Below, one piece after another: positions 40,356-52,165 of a DNA stretch of 64,000 nt (its first letter is position 1; each line of letters starts with the position of its first letter). Source of the DNA: Amoeboaphelidium protococcarum (Eukaryota; Aphelidiomycota; Aphelidea). The stretch is from assembly GCA_023515745.1 (NCBI GenBank), contig JALECJ010000006.1, positions 62,001 through 126,000 on the forward strand, given 5' to 3'. A model generated the notes under the pieces. That model was not told the DNA's origin, made no database searches, and saw nothing but the letters and a program-made list of their open reading frames with translations. The position numbers and the translations under genes were made by a program.

Positions 40356-41912
40356 TCAATTAACTTTAACTACAGCTTGTTACGAGGCTTAATAATTCTT
40401 GTTGCCATTTAACAGTAACGAAGTTTTGTCTAGCACCAACCGAGATAGATCCACCACGAAGCAAGACTAAAATGACTTGAGCATAGATAGCCGGTAATTA
40501 TCATAGCCATCTCCATTGATATTCTTCACATTATCCAATCTATCAACTAGGCCCTCCATCCGGAGCAAGTACTCCCTGCCGCGCCACTACACAACATTCC
40601 TACTCAAAATAGAGTATATGTATATTGGGACAGCTGACAACTCCCTCAGTATCCAAGTGTATGTAAACCAGAGAGGATTCGATATACTTTGACGAGAAAT
40701 GAGGATAGTTAACATATAGTCACACATGAACCAGATGAGCATATGTATCCCAAAAACAGTCCAAAAAGGGAGGTTGAATAGATTATGGAGAGCAAAAGCT
40801 CCCGTTAAGCCGCTAACAATAGACTCCGTAAACGGTTCAATGATAGTGACAACAGGCATTGAGTATGCTCGAATTTTCGTCCACCTACTCCGACGCATTA
40901 CATAATCGTAAATTGAAGATTTAAGCAGAGATTACTTGGCAGTCTTCTAACTCATCACATGTCGCATGCCCATAGACCATATGGCTAATCCAATCATATT
41001 ATCTTCAGCCAGATACTTCCCAAATGCTGCCAGACCACCTTTCTTATCCAGATCAGACTTGCGAAATATTGTGGATTTTCCCATGACACAACTGTCCACG
41101 GCAGCCCAATTAAAGCCTAGATAAATCTTTGCGTGTGCTGTATTGAGAAAGTGCTCCTCCAACTATGCTCCAACAGAGGAGTCTCCATTTATGCCTTCAG
41201 GTGCATGGTGTACAATTCCCACATTAGGATCTTGGAAATGAGGGACTGCATGAAGTAAAGTGTCCCGGTCTATAGATATATTACTGTCGCATATCCATAT
41301 CAAATCGTACTTGGCATTATTGTAGCTGTGTATAAGATTATTGATCTTTGGATTTACACCAATTACAGACTCACCGACATGCAATTTAGCATCCACATTG
41401 GGATATTGAGCAATTAACTTATTCGCAACTTCAATGGCCGGATCATTCTCATCTGCAACAGAGAGATACAGCTAAAACTTGGGATAGTCCAGCTCGAACG
41501 AAGTCCTCAAATCAGCTTCCAAATTAACATCCAAGCCTCGTAGTGGCCGCAGTATAGAAACACCAGGATATTCTACCAACTTCCGAGGTCGACTTTCACA
41601 AAATTACCGTCGTGCCAATGAAACCCCCCATATAGTCCAGCTAAACATGAATACCCAGAAAAACAGAGCAACTGAGTAAATGAGATACACCAAGAATTGA
41701 TACACAACAAGCACCCCCATCATCAGAAATGTATACACTTTGAAGCCACTATATATATACAGAGAAGCGGTATGTTGAGCGAATGTACCAGAAAGGGGTC
41801 CCGCTACGTGGACAGAAAGAAATGTCTGCAGAAATAGTTTTAGAAAAAAGCAAATCGATCTCGGCGACCAGGAAAAGGAACGAGAAACGGTTTCTGGGCG
41901 ATTACGTATCAT
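40356..41912 (-). CDS. UGCG: Ceramide glucosyltransferase (glucosylceramide synthase)
   Basis: Single exon, 518 aa. GT21 motifs appear in order: N-terminal TMs, the ILRPLRG region, D1 in VADENDPA, D2 in CDSNIS, D3 in LAEDNMIG, and the product-binding (Q/R)xxRW as [15 protein letters not shown]-terminal TMs follow. It makes glucosylceramide from UDP-glucose and ceramide at the Golgi; in fungi this lipid matters for hyphal growth and virulence. The C-terminal ~75 residues after the last TM form a hydrophilic extension. Only 61 bases separate its start from the end of CDK20. Confidence 0.93.
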
Positions 41913-41973
41913 GGTGGACTATAAAATTAGAAAGGGAGAGAGAAGGAGATTGAGAGGGAATGACGCGCTCGTT

Positions 41974-43045
41974 TCAACAACAATTTTATAACAATTCTTT
42001 GACCAGGTATAACGCTTCCTACGCAAAACATCTATACCCTGGCTCGTAGGTGAGGAGTCGGGAAATTAAATTGATATCTGATAAACTGCAATGTGGCAAA
42101 ATTTAGGTCCATGGCAAGGGATCTTATGCATTAAATTGAATCTTGGCGTAATCGGGAGTGTCCACGCGAGACTACACAATGAATGTATGCGAGAATTGAA
42201 ATAACTATTTCTACGATCACGATCAGAACTAACTTACCGGCCAATTTTCATCTGTAGGTGTGCCCAACATGCTAAACACTATAATAATTTGATTGATGTC
42301 TGACTGTCCAGGAAATAGAGGCTTAGAATTGAACATTTCTGCAATCACACAACCAGCGGACCACATGTCAATCTTCTAATTGTACTTGGTTGAACCAAAA
42401 AGAATTTCGGGAGCTCGGTACCACCTACATAAAGAGAAGACATTAATACAGATAAAGTTATATAAAATCGTCAAAACTACCTGGATGAAACTTGATGAGA
42501 GTAAATTCCGCCTGATTTGTATGCGACAGCTTGTCCGAAATCGCAAATACGCAAACTGCCATCGTGTGACAACATTAAATTAGCAGGCTTGATGTCTCGA
42601 TGCATCACATTCTCGTTGTGCAGAAAAGATAATCCTTCCAAAAGCATTAGTGTCCAATTGAGAACTTGCTTTCGATCCATAACATAATCTTTAGAGCTGA
42701 TCACAGCATCAAGAGTCGTTTCAAGATATTCCAACACCAAACACAGCTAATACTCAAAGTCAAAGTGTTCAATATACTTTACAATCTACAGATCGTTTAT
42801 TATATTAAGTACACGTTAACTCGATAAAGCACACATACATTCTAATGCTTTAGTTTAGAGAGAATCTCCACTTCTTTGTAGATATTAAAGAGATTGTCGC
42901 AGTCAGTGGGCTAGTACGATCGAGGCATGGACTGAGGATACACGCGTTTAATCGCAACTTTAAGGCCATCATGTATTCTCTCATAAAAGTCCACCTGACC
43001 AAAGGCACCATCATGGCCAAATTGCAGAAACGCGTACTTTTCCAT
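41974..43045 (-). CDS. CDK20: Cyclin-dependent kinase, CDK20/CCRK-like
   Basis: Four exons: 42839-43045, 42481-42785, 42238-42424 and 41974-42171, with introns of 53, 56 and 66 nt; 298 aa. Kinase motifs: a weak Gly loop (FGHDGAFGQV), VAIKRV, HRDIKPANLM, DFGQAVA, the activation-segment YSHQVSSRWYRAPE and a GTP-type CMGC end. TRWYRAPE with DTPDYAKIQF after the WP motif is characteristic of CDK20. CDK20 activates ICK/MAK kinases and controls cilium length in animals and algae. The DFG glycine is followed by Gln, as in few relatives. Confidence 0.85.
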
Positions 43046-43057
43046 TGGGACTGGTAA

Positions 43058-43063
43058 ACGCGT
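43058..43063. promoter_or_regulatory. MCB-like ACGCGT site in the CDK20 / CAF-1 intergenic region
   Basis: The palindrome ACGCGT lies in the 220-base gap between divergent CDK20 and the CAF-1 large subunit. In fungi ACGCGT is the MBF (MluI cell-cycle box) site driving G1/S genes, and CAF-1 is an S-phase gene. The hexamer is over-represented across the window, including inside genes, so this single site is weak evidence. Confidence 0.3.
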
Positions 43064-43265
43064 ACGTAACTTAATTAGATTCAACTTGTCACACTAACAG
43101 AGGAAAGACTGACTGCTCAGGACAGCAGAGACGCGACGAGAGACCAGAAGCGGAACATTTCTCAAATTTCTGTTTCACTCTGAATGGAGTTTTTCTCTTT
43201 CTGTTTTTATGAAACGGTCACGATTTGACGAGTGATAGATACAGCAACTTGTAAAAGTAGACTAT

Positions 43266-45577
43266 ATGCAAAATCGCAAGGATTTACAGGTGGTGTAACG
43301 GAAGTTTTTAACTCCTAATAAGAGAAAGACATTCGGTAAGTTCAAATGCAATATTGTTTCATTTTACCGGCTTGTGACTCATCTATTGTAGAATAAGACG
43401 AGAATTTGAACTCAAGTTAATGCAACCGGGCTGCGTCTCTACCTAGCTCACCGTGTCTTAGAGTGAATATTAAGCCGTTGGATATGTCCGATTGGATCAA
43501 GGCCACTTCTACTGGTAGTTCTCGACTTAATCAGTAATTATTCTCCAGTTAATCTTCTCAAGATCAGACTGAGGATAAGGTGATAACATCTGCTGTATGT
43601 ACTCCTTCGGCTGTGGATGAGTTTGCAGACTCTCCAGTAAAGCCGCTGTTGAAGTAGCTCAAGACTTTTGAGACATTGCCCTCTGTTAATAGCAACTCTA
43701 TGCTTTCTGCCGTTGATCCTGGGAAGGATGATAAAGTTGTAGAGTCCACATCAGTATAAAGTAATCCCTAGTTTAAGCCAGTTATTCGCAACGGAAAAGT
43801 TGCATTTATGGTTGAAAAGAAGCTTTAATTGGACCAGCTGCCTGAATGTATATAATAGCTGGCCGAATTCTACTAGTATCTATCTAATTAGAAAGAGCCT
43901 ATCACCTCTTTGAAAGATGACTAATTGCCTCTTATTGCTCTTTTAGTTGAAGAGTCGGAACTGACATTGCCGGCTTTGTCAAAGAATCTGGTGAAAAAGT
44001 TGAATCCTTCAGCATTGTGCGATACTTCTGGTAAATAGATTATGACTGCTGAGACTATTATGGCTGCCATCTCCGAAGTTGCTGTTCGCAAAGATTATAG
44101 TATCCCTGGGTGTTTGAATAAGCTGAAGTGGGAGAGTATCGACTTGAAGCTATTCTCCGCGTCTGTTGCGTCTTAGTTAGAATCTAGGCGTCTTTCGAGG
44201 ACTCTATACACTGAATAGTTGCAAAGTTACTGGAATAGTTTAACTGATGAACAAAAGTTGTAACAGTCTTCCGCTGCTGCCGGTAAAAAGTCTCGCATAA
44301 AGAGTATTCCATATTCTGAACCAGATTTTAAAGTGCTCTCTTCTCAACCTGACAAGTGTAATGACTTGGTGCCAGTCTCGGAATGTGGTCCTCCTAGTGA
44401 AGTAACAAAGACTCCGAGTGCTAAATAGTCTAAAGCTAATCTGAAGAAAGCTGCTACTACCGCATCCAAGAAATCCGCTGCTTCTAGTTCATCCAAGGTG
44501 CAAGATAAGAGCTAGAAGAGAATCTCTGGATTTTTTATGAAGAAGGCTGATGTGTCTGTGTCCACAAGTGCTTCATCTGCAGTTGCAAAGAAGTCTGAAA
44601 AGTCATTTGATGATTATTTCCCTGCTTTGAACACTAGAAGTCATGTTTCAATCTACTAAAGAAATTTTGCTATAAAGCCTTCTCTCGATGCTATATAGAA
44701 AGTACAAGAAGATGTATCGTATTCTGAATTCTATCATAACGTGGTTCATTAAAGAACAAGACTTACTAAGCCCAAGACTCTGGGCTCTGTACCGGTGGAA
44801 ATTGTCAGTTTAGTACCCAATGCAAAAGTGCAATTAAGACAGTTTCACGACAACTTTCGACCTGCGTTCTATGGCAATGGCAACAAGAGTAATGTGTAAA
44901 AGATCAATCGCCGCCCTTTCCAACTCATCTCTCAGATTGATTATGATTATGACAGTGATGAGGAATGGGCTGCGAATGAAGATGAATAAGAGGAGGGTGA
45001 AGACTTGGTATCAGATGATGATAATAATGATGACGCCGAATCTGTGGAAGAAGGCGATGAGGATGGCTGGCTGGTTCCAGAAGGATATTTGTCAGAAGAT
45101 GAGCGGGTGGATGAAGGAGACGATGATAATGATGTAGGTCGCTAGAGTGCAAATAACAGTCCTAAATCTGGCCTTAGTAAAACAAAGAGGGTGCTAACTA
45201 TAATTCCAGAGATTTATCCGGTGTTCATAGTGAAAGATTCTATTGCAGCAGATTTATCACCGCCTCTGTTCCAGACGCTGAAAGTGTTGCCATTGCTGGA
45301 CTTGAAATTCCCATTATCACTGTCCCCTCCACCTGTCGCGGTTGCTACTGGTGATGAAAAGAAGGTGTCAGAATTGAATGCTGTTGCTAAACCAAAGAAA
45401 AGGACTAGTAATGCAAAGTAAAAAGGTGATGAAGGTGCTGTAGAAGGAGGGGTGACTAAGAAGCGCAAGAAGGCAATCAGTAATGTTCCAATTGCAATAA
45501 AAGAAATCCCCGCCACTGAGGCAACATGTCAAATTTAGCTCCCATATTAAAAGTAGCAGTAGTCGTAGTAATAGTGA
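43266..45577 (+). CDS. CHAF1A: Chromatin assembly factor 1 large subunit (p150/CAC1)
   Basis: Two exons, 43266-43335 and 43392-45577, with a 56-nt intron; 751 aa. Evidence: a PCNA-binding box QKRISGFF near residue 398, a Lys/Ser-rich region, and the conserved core KLLQFHDNFRPAFYG-like segment (VQLRQFHDNFRPAFYG), then an acidic DEEW / EDGWLVPEGYLSEDE block diagnostic of CAC1. A basic C-terminus ends in a Gln run written mostly as TAA/TAG. CAF-1 deposits H3-H4 behind replication forks through PCNA. Confidence 0.9.
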
Positions 45578-45688
45578 AGAGCCAGCAATATTGATGACGC
45601 GTCAATGATGAAATCTAATGCAAAATCTATGATTGCTAGTCACTGGACTAATTTTTATATTATCTCAGCGTATATCATATATATATGT

Positions 45689-45943
45689 TCAGTTAATCTT
45701 CTTTCTGTGAGAACATCCTTCCTACAAGCGAGCCTTACCACCAGTTGGCTGGCACAGAACAGCAGAGCAAGCATGGCACAACACAACAGTCTGTGCGTGG
45801 CTGAACACGGTAGTGATAGCAAAGCATCCACCGCACTTCACATCCATGAAATATGAGTTTGGCGACTATACGAGTCTCTTCAATTTGTGAGTCTTCTTCT
45901 CAGTCTCTGGAGTAGGATTCAATAAATCAACTGCTAATGGCAT
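45689..45943 (-). CDS. RPS27: Cytosolic 40S ribosomal protein eS27 (RPS27)
   Basis: Single exon, 84 aa, the exact family length. The C4 zinc ribbon is intact (Cys37, Cys40, Cys56, Cys59: VKCGGC and LCHAC). It begins [10 protein letters not shown] and ends CSHRKKIN before TGA. Two Gln codons are TAG, showing that reassigned codons are used even in highly expressed genes. It converges with the CAF-1 gene. Confidence 0.97.
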
Positions 45944-46060
45944 TGTGTCTACGGATTATTATTATTTTTATTATTCCTTTTTTTCGATCACTAACGATAG
46001 TAATACGTGAGCTGACTTTTCGCTGTAATGATCCAAGCTCAGAAAATTCGCGCACCCGTC

Positions 46061-46076
46061 AACCGAAGTAACCGAA
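46061..46076. promoter_or_regulatory. Candidate ribosomal-protein promoter element (second copy)
   Basis: Exact repeat of the 16-mer AACCGAAGTAACCGAA found upstream of uL24, here 118 bases upstream of the eS27 start codon and read as TTCGGTTACTTCGGTT relative to that gene. Confidence 0.5.
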
Positions 46077-46199
46077 GAATGAAAGTTGTGATTTGATAGT
46101 TCACCTTAACAACAATGTCAATATAAGAGGAAACACATAGTGTTTTACTATCTACTATGCTGCAAATATAATGGTGGATAAATTAAACATTGTAATTAT

Positions 46200-46927
46200 T
46201 CAGAGTGACACATATCCAAAATCTTGAAGAACTTTAATGAGCATGGTTTTCGGAAGTCCTATTATGGTCTCCAATTCGCCTTCAAGCGCGCCAAGATATG
46301 GTTTCAGTAAATCTACAATACAAAAGATTTGCGCTTTAAAATAATTATAAATTAATAAGGTTATAAGTAATGAAGTCATACCATCTTCTACAGTGAAGCC
46401 GCCCGCGCAATACATAACATCACCTTTTGTGATGTACGCATTGATAGCCTCGTCCGCGATCTTATTGAAATGTTGTGTAGCTTAATCACACTTGACCACC
46501 TGCTTACCAGAATCAACATCAGTGACAATTAAAGAAGTATGACAGGTGACACTGTTGTTACTGAGACTATTCAGAAAGTATCGACATTCCTACAACGACG
46601 AGATGACTATAACCATTAAGATCTGAGAAATCATACCTCTTCAGATTTAGGCTTTTCACGTATCTAGCCTTTGTATTCCACGACTTCATCGCTAGTTATC
46701 AGTATGCAGCCCTTGAGTGCATCTGGGTACCTTTTGATAATCGCTTCAGCTTTCTGCAAAGCGATTTTGACAACCAGATCAGATGGCGCATCCCTGCTCC
46801 TATCTCCAATCGCATCTTCATCAATGTCAGCCTTGAGTATTTGAAAATTATTTGATCCAGTAATTTCACTTAGAATATGCTTTCTACCTACCGATGCACT
46901 TCCCAATACAATTTATTTGTTCGGCAT
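46200..46927 (-). CDS. Maf/ASMTL-family nucleotide pyrophosphatase
   Basis: Three exons: 46637-46927, 46382-46589 and 46200-46312, with introns of 47 and 69 nt; 203 aa. Maf motifs: ILGSASVGRKHIL-like start (IVLGSASVGRKHIL), DIDEDAIG, ITSDEVVEYKGQIREKP (catalytic Asp/Lys region), and MYCAGGFTVED-LLKPYL-LEG with GLP near the end. The family hydrolyses non-canonical or modified NTPs (dTTP/UTP or m7GTP and relatives) as house-cleaning enzymes. The proper C-terminal motif forms only after joining exons 2 and 3. Confidence 0.9.
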
Positions 46928-48989
46928 ATCTTTAACTTTACTAATTATGCGTGTCGTTCACTTGGTGCGAGATGAAGATTTGCTGATCGATCTTTGTATC
47001 AAGATCTTGTGGCACTGTCTTGCACAAATTCTTTAGTAAATATTTACTTTAAAGTAAGTTTATCCTTATTTTATATAGATATAACGCCATGAAGATAATA
47101 ATCTCATCTAAATAAGCTTTGAAACTCAATTTATTTAGATCAAATAGAACATCTGCTTGCTGAACAATGAATAGCCTCAGTCAGCTGGTGGCATATACTT
47201 CTTTGATGTTATGGCTTTCATATCTAACAAAGAATTGAAGAGATGATACTGATCATATTACATAACACGATTTTGGTGATGAAAGCGAATTAACTCTTGA
47301 TGTACGACTATACTGTAACGTATGATCTGATAACACGCGTCTGAAACATGTCTGATGATTGGAGTGAACACCAAATGGTTTGAGATAGTAAATGGTGACT
47401 ACATGTATGTCCAAGTATTTTGACTTCATTTTGTGTTATAACACAATCTATGTTGGAATATATAGTACGCGAAAATGGAACATTTGTACTTAAATCAATG
47501 AGTTGACACGAGAGACGAAATATCAAGGCTGCAGAGTTCGTCATTGATCTTCTCTGAGTGCCGGTTATTGCAAGTGAGAAGTGCATTATCAGGTAGTGGT
47601 TAAGTGAATAGTGAATCAGAAGTAATAAAGTATAATCCAGTATAGAAACAGTACCAGCAGTATCAGAAATGATTGGAAAGGGCTTATGATAATACAATCT
47701 ATAAATTTACGCGTGTTCCCAACACAAAGCTTGTTGTTAGTTGAAAACATTGCGTGTAAGAGTAGAGGCTGTAACATCAAAATGATCATGAAAGATTTTT
47801 TAATTTTAATAAGGTGTCTTGGTAAAATAACGCGTTATCGATGTAGCTTTTGATAACTAAACAGGTTTGATATCAAAGTATCATAGACACTTCGCTAACG
47901 TCAAGGTTTACCCCTACACAATAATAGTCGTGACTCCAAAAATAATATATCACTGCTAGTTGTGACGACCTGGCACATTTTAAGAAAGTCTGGTTAAACT
48001 AACAGCTAAGGAACTAGTCAAGAGTTAGATTGTAACGCAAAGTACTCAACATGATTCATATCTGCCACTAGCCCAACCCAAAACTCCCCTATCTTCCTCC
48101 AATGCCGATTAGCTACGATGACAATTTAACACTTTGATCAACGATTTTATGCTTACAGTATAATACAAAAAGATGTTCAATTTTACGGCAACGGAACAGA
48201 GTAGGAAGTGGGTGGGGGTAGTTAAAAAATTCGGCTCCTACTCTGTACAACTATATAACCGTTGTCAGTTATGAAACCAGGAAAAGGCATCTTTGATAGC
48301 CACCTCTGTATAAATAGAATACATAGTACAACTAAAGACGCGTTTTATACTAATGGCAATGGGACTAAGCAGGCAGTTAGTTGGGGGTAATTTTTGTACA
48401 AGAACCACCGCACAGCCCAACTTTAGCTTCCTGACGTGTTCACCGTGATGAACTTATTGGTTGCGCCACTTAAGGAAGAGATCAAGAATGGCAATGTACT
48501 GTAAATTACGCCAGAGTCATTGGATGATTGAGCTGAAGTCAGAGATAATCAAACTCTGTGGGACAATCTGAGTGGACGCTTCAGCCATCTCGAACGCAGA
48601 GTCGAAGCTGTTATAGAATTAGCCATGAAAAAAACCAAGTTATAAAAATTAAGTTTAAAATTATCACTGAAGAATTCTGGTAGAGTTAGATGATGATCAA
48701 GTTGGGCGCGTCTTGAGCTGTGCAGGTTTGGTGGTAACACTAGACTAGTTGGCCCTTCAAACGACTGTCATATTTTAGTTTCCATGAGGTGAAGATCTGA
48801 TGTTTTAATGGATAAGATTATTGGAAGTCCAGACTTGTGGTTCGGCATCTTATGAGAGGGAGTCAATTGTGTGTTTGTACTTTGAAAGAAATATTCAACA
48901 GATAATCTATCCTAATAGACTGTTAAAAGTATTACTAATATTTATGTATTCCTATTTGACTAATATACGCGCGGTAAACCACCAATTTC
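46928..48989. other. Gene-poor region of about 2 kb
   Basis: AT-rich stretch between Maf and the subtilase. A minus-strand frame at 47308-47697 is open for 129 codons with hydrophobic runs but shows no homology. A plus-strand frame from about 48449 reads MNLLVAPLKEEIKNG, hits TGA, then continues with DNQTLWDNLSGRFSHLERR, which looks like a decayed coding fragment. Four ACGCGT sites and G-rich repeat copies are present. Confidence 0.45.
48189..48405. repeat. Two diverged copies of a G-rich ~40-bp sequence
   Basis: About 48189-48228 and 48354-48396 share the order GGCAA, then GG-AC, an AAG/GAG-AGG segment, and a TGGGGGTA core, with roughly three quarters identity by eye. A related C-rich stretch near 48067-48105 may be a third copy in the opposite orientation. 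The first copy also contains the left arm of an 11-bp inverted repeat (48196-48206 with 48236-48246). Confidence 0.4.
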
Positions 48990-50186
48990 TCACTGAGGGC
49001 TAACATACAGAAGCTTGTTAGGAGTTTCCTTGTGGGATGAAGACACGTCAATTACACCCTCAGTGGTCTATTCCAAAAGTAAACTCTTCAACTCTTCGAC
49101 ACCAGCGGCCTTGTTACCAGACGCCAGTAGAGCCAGAGCACCGGCAACATGCGGAGAAGCCATGGAAGTACCGGACATCTGCTGGAATCTATTACCAGGG
49201 ACACCAGCATAGATGTTAACACCAGGCGCGTACAAATCACAACATTTTCCATAATTAGTGAATGATGCCTCAGAGTCGTCAATGCCAGATGCAGCAACAG
49301 TCACCACGAAGCTAAACTGCGCAGGGGTAAAATAACATGCATCTGCATAAGAATTACCGGCAGCAACGGCAAACAAAATACCACTATCAGTAGCAGTCTT
49401 CATGGCGCGCTCCAAAGTTCTAATGGTAGAGGACCATCCAAGAGACATATTAGCAATGTCAGTGTCGGTACGTCCCTTGCGAGCACGGTCCTTCATGGCA
49501 AATTCGACACCAGCAATGACATCAGAAACTGCACATCCACCGTAACTGTTACAAACTTTCACACCAACAACCTCGGAGCTCTTGGCAATACCAACCAGGA
49601 GGCCACCCACAGTACTGCCGACATGAGTTCCATGGCCGTGATCGTCAGTCTCAACGCCTCTGATGAAGGAAATACCATGACGCGCGTTAACAGTTCCATC
49701 AGCGCGCTTAAACTCGGAATGCTTCACATCAACACCGGTGTCGATGATGTACACAGTAGTACCATTACCGGCATGATCAGGATAAGAGTACGTCTTATGT
49801 CCTCTGCTATTCATACGCTAAGACACGCGCAGCAGACCCCAATTCTTAGGATTAGACTGCTCACCCACCACATGACCAACGTAGTTTGGCTCGACGATAT
49901 CAACCTCAGGCATAGCGAGCACCATATCCTTCAGGTAGTCGTCCATCTTGGCAGCATAACCAAATGAGTACTTGTGCAGCACAGGATTGTGGGTAGATTC
50001 AGCAGATGCAGCCAGACCAAAGACACGCTGCAGATGATCATCGATGAAGCTGCTGCTGTCCATAGACTCAGCCATCTTGAGGCCAACAATGAACTCGCCA
50101 GGTACGACCTCGGACGCGTCATTGCTTTAAGTAGGAGCAGAGTAGACAACTGCAAGCAGTGCCAAAGATAATACACTCTTGATCAT
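48990..50186 (-). CDS. Secreted subtilisin-like protease (proteinase K group), copy A
   Basis: Single exon, 398 aa. Signal peptide (MIKSVLSLALLAVVYSA), I9 inhibitor propeptide (VPGEFIVGLK to about residue 105), then the S8 domain. Catalytic residues: Asp in YIIDTGVD (149), His in HGHGTHVGS (about 185), Ser in SGTSMASPHVAGA (about 345). Asn of the oxyanion hole is in AVAAGNSYADAC. Cysteines match proteinase K pairs. Such exoproteases digest host or prey protein. It is head-to-head with a paralogue of exactly equal length. Confidence 0.95.
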
Positions 50187-50772
50187 AATGCTGGTAAAGA
50201 TTAACAAGACTTGGTGTGTGATAAGAGTTTGTGAATGATAAGAAGAGGAAGCGCGGAGGACCTTAAATGATGTGATCGAGGCTATAAGTAGGGGCTTGAT
50301 TAGCTTATATTAGCGACGCACCGCGCGGATCTTCTCATGGTCTTGAGTCAGGAGTATTACCTGAAGGATTTCACCATCCACAAGTGGCGCATAGTAATCG
50401 AGAGTATCAAACAAAAAGAATGTTAAGTAACTTATTAAAAAATCTTTGTCTTAAAATCTCTCCTGATTTCTCAATACAACGAGTTTAACAACAATCACTA
50501 CTGATTGCCTTCAACATTGTTATTTAATATTTTCTCAATATTGCCAGGGGATTCACAATGAATAAGGCTCATATAAAAGAATAACTAGTTCTTTATCACC
50601 CATCACTATATTTTCGAGTTGACGCTTCATTTTAATTTATAATTTGAGCTTATAAGCTATACATATAAATATCGAATGCTGATTTTACTGAGTAATGTAT
50701 AACCAAAAATCGCAGCTTGAATCTTTACTGCTTATCTTTCTTCTTCTTGACACTATTTGCCGTGGAATAACA
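50187..50772. other. Intergenic region between the two divergent subtilases
   Basis: About 585 AT-rich bases with probable shared promoters. I see no intervening gene. The copy-B frame remains open upstream of its chosen start (ATG at 50695), so part of this could be coding. Confidence 0.45.
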
Positions 50773-51969
50773 ATGTTATATAATTCTTTCTTATTATGCC
50801 TGATAGCCATTAGTGCTGCGTCTTGCATTAAAACTAATGACAATGAAGTGCCTGGAGAATATATCGTCAGCTTTAAGAATGAGTATTTAAGTACATCTTC
50901 TAATGACGCGTTCATTGATGATCACTTGCATCGCGTCTTTGGTTTGGCTGCATCTGCAGAGCCTACTTATAATCCTATTATGCACAAGTATTCCTTTGGA
51001 TATGCAGCGAAAATGGACGACTATCTGATTGATATGGTACGCGATATGCCCGAGGTTGACGTCGTGGAACAGAATAAGATTGGACACATCTTTGGTGAGT
51101 AATCTAATCCCAAAAACTGGGGGTTAACACGTATTTCACAGCGTTTGAATGATAAAAATCATCAGTCATATCCATATCCAGACCATGCTGGCAAAGGCAC
51201 CACCGTGTACATTATTGACAGTGGTATTGATGTGAAGCACTCTGAATTCTAAAGATCTGGTGGCTCTACTAATGCGCGCCATGGAATATCGTTCTACGTT
51301 GGTGTTGATACCGATGACAATGGTCATGGTACCCACGTTGCTAGCACGGTTGGTGGGCTTTTGTCGGGAGTGGCGAAAAGTGCTGAAGTTGTCGCTGTTA
51401 AAGTTTGTGGAGGAAATGGCAGGTGCTTCATGTCGGACATTGTGGGTGGCGTGGAATTTGCGATTAAAGATCGAGCTCGCAGAGGTCGTTCCGAAGTTGA
51501 TATTGCCAATATGTCACTTGGCTTCCCCGGCGAAAGCAAGATTTTGGAAAGAGCTATGCAGATAGCCACTGATTCCGGCATTTTGTTCGCAGTGGCTGCG
51601 GGTAACGAATACGGTGATGCGTGTTACTCACTGCCTGCTGCCTACGACTTTGTCCTGACTGTGGCCGCATCCGATGTCGATGACAAAATTGCTAAATTCT
51701 CCAATCGCGGAAGATGCTGCAATCTATTTGCACCTGGCAAAGATATATTGGCAGCTACTCCAGGTAACAAGTTTTAATCGTTTTCTGGCACTTCAATGGC
51801 ATCCCCTCATGTTGCTGGTGCTTTAGCTTTACTTGCTAGCTCTTCGCCGTCTTTGAACGTTGACGAGCTCAAGGGGAAGCTTTTGGATCTGGCAACTCCT
51901 AATGTCATTAAACTTTCTAGATCCGACAAGAGCACCCCGAATAAGTTGCTTTTTGTTCCGTCTAATTGA
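50773..51969 (+). CDS. Secreted subtilisin-like protease (proteinase K group), copy B
   Basis: Single exon, 398 aa from the ATG that gives a clean signal peptide (MLYNSFLLCLIAISAASC); an earlier in-frame ATG at 50695 would add 26 residues. I9 propeptide (VPGEYIVSFK) and S8 domain with YIIDSGID, NGHGTHVAS and SGTSMASPHVAGA. AVAAGNEYGDACYS supplies the oxyanion Asn. It is clearly a paralogue of copy A (RVFGLAASAE, HKYSFGYAAKMDDYL shared), with in-frame TAA/TAG Gln codons where copy A often has CAG or different residues. Codon use is less C/G-biased than copy A. Confidence 0.95.
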
Positions 51970-52165
51970 ATAATTCATATGCATATATATTTTATCGACT
52001 TCTTGACTTATAACGTTTTCTGTAAATACATGTTTCTTTGCGAAAATACATTTGATTGATGCGTCAGATTACTGTACTGGGACGGTGATCTCTAAAGCGG
52101 ATTTCTTTTCTCTGCTTTTCAATAATCTCACTGCGCCTTAAAGTCTAAAAATTTCGTATACTAAA

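Noticed and set aside
44925-45152. His-rich ORF opposite the CAF-1 gene
   Set aside because: Antisense shadow of the acidic DE-rich block of CAF-1.
47308-47697. 129-codon minus-strand ORF
   Set aside because: No homology, hydrophobic low-quality composition, and open frames of this length are common when only TGA stops translation.
48196-48246. 11-bp perfect inverted repeat as a terminator or hairpin RNA
   Set aside because: An inverted repeat of this size with a 29-base loop is expected about once by chance in this window, and no gene ends there.
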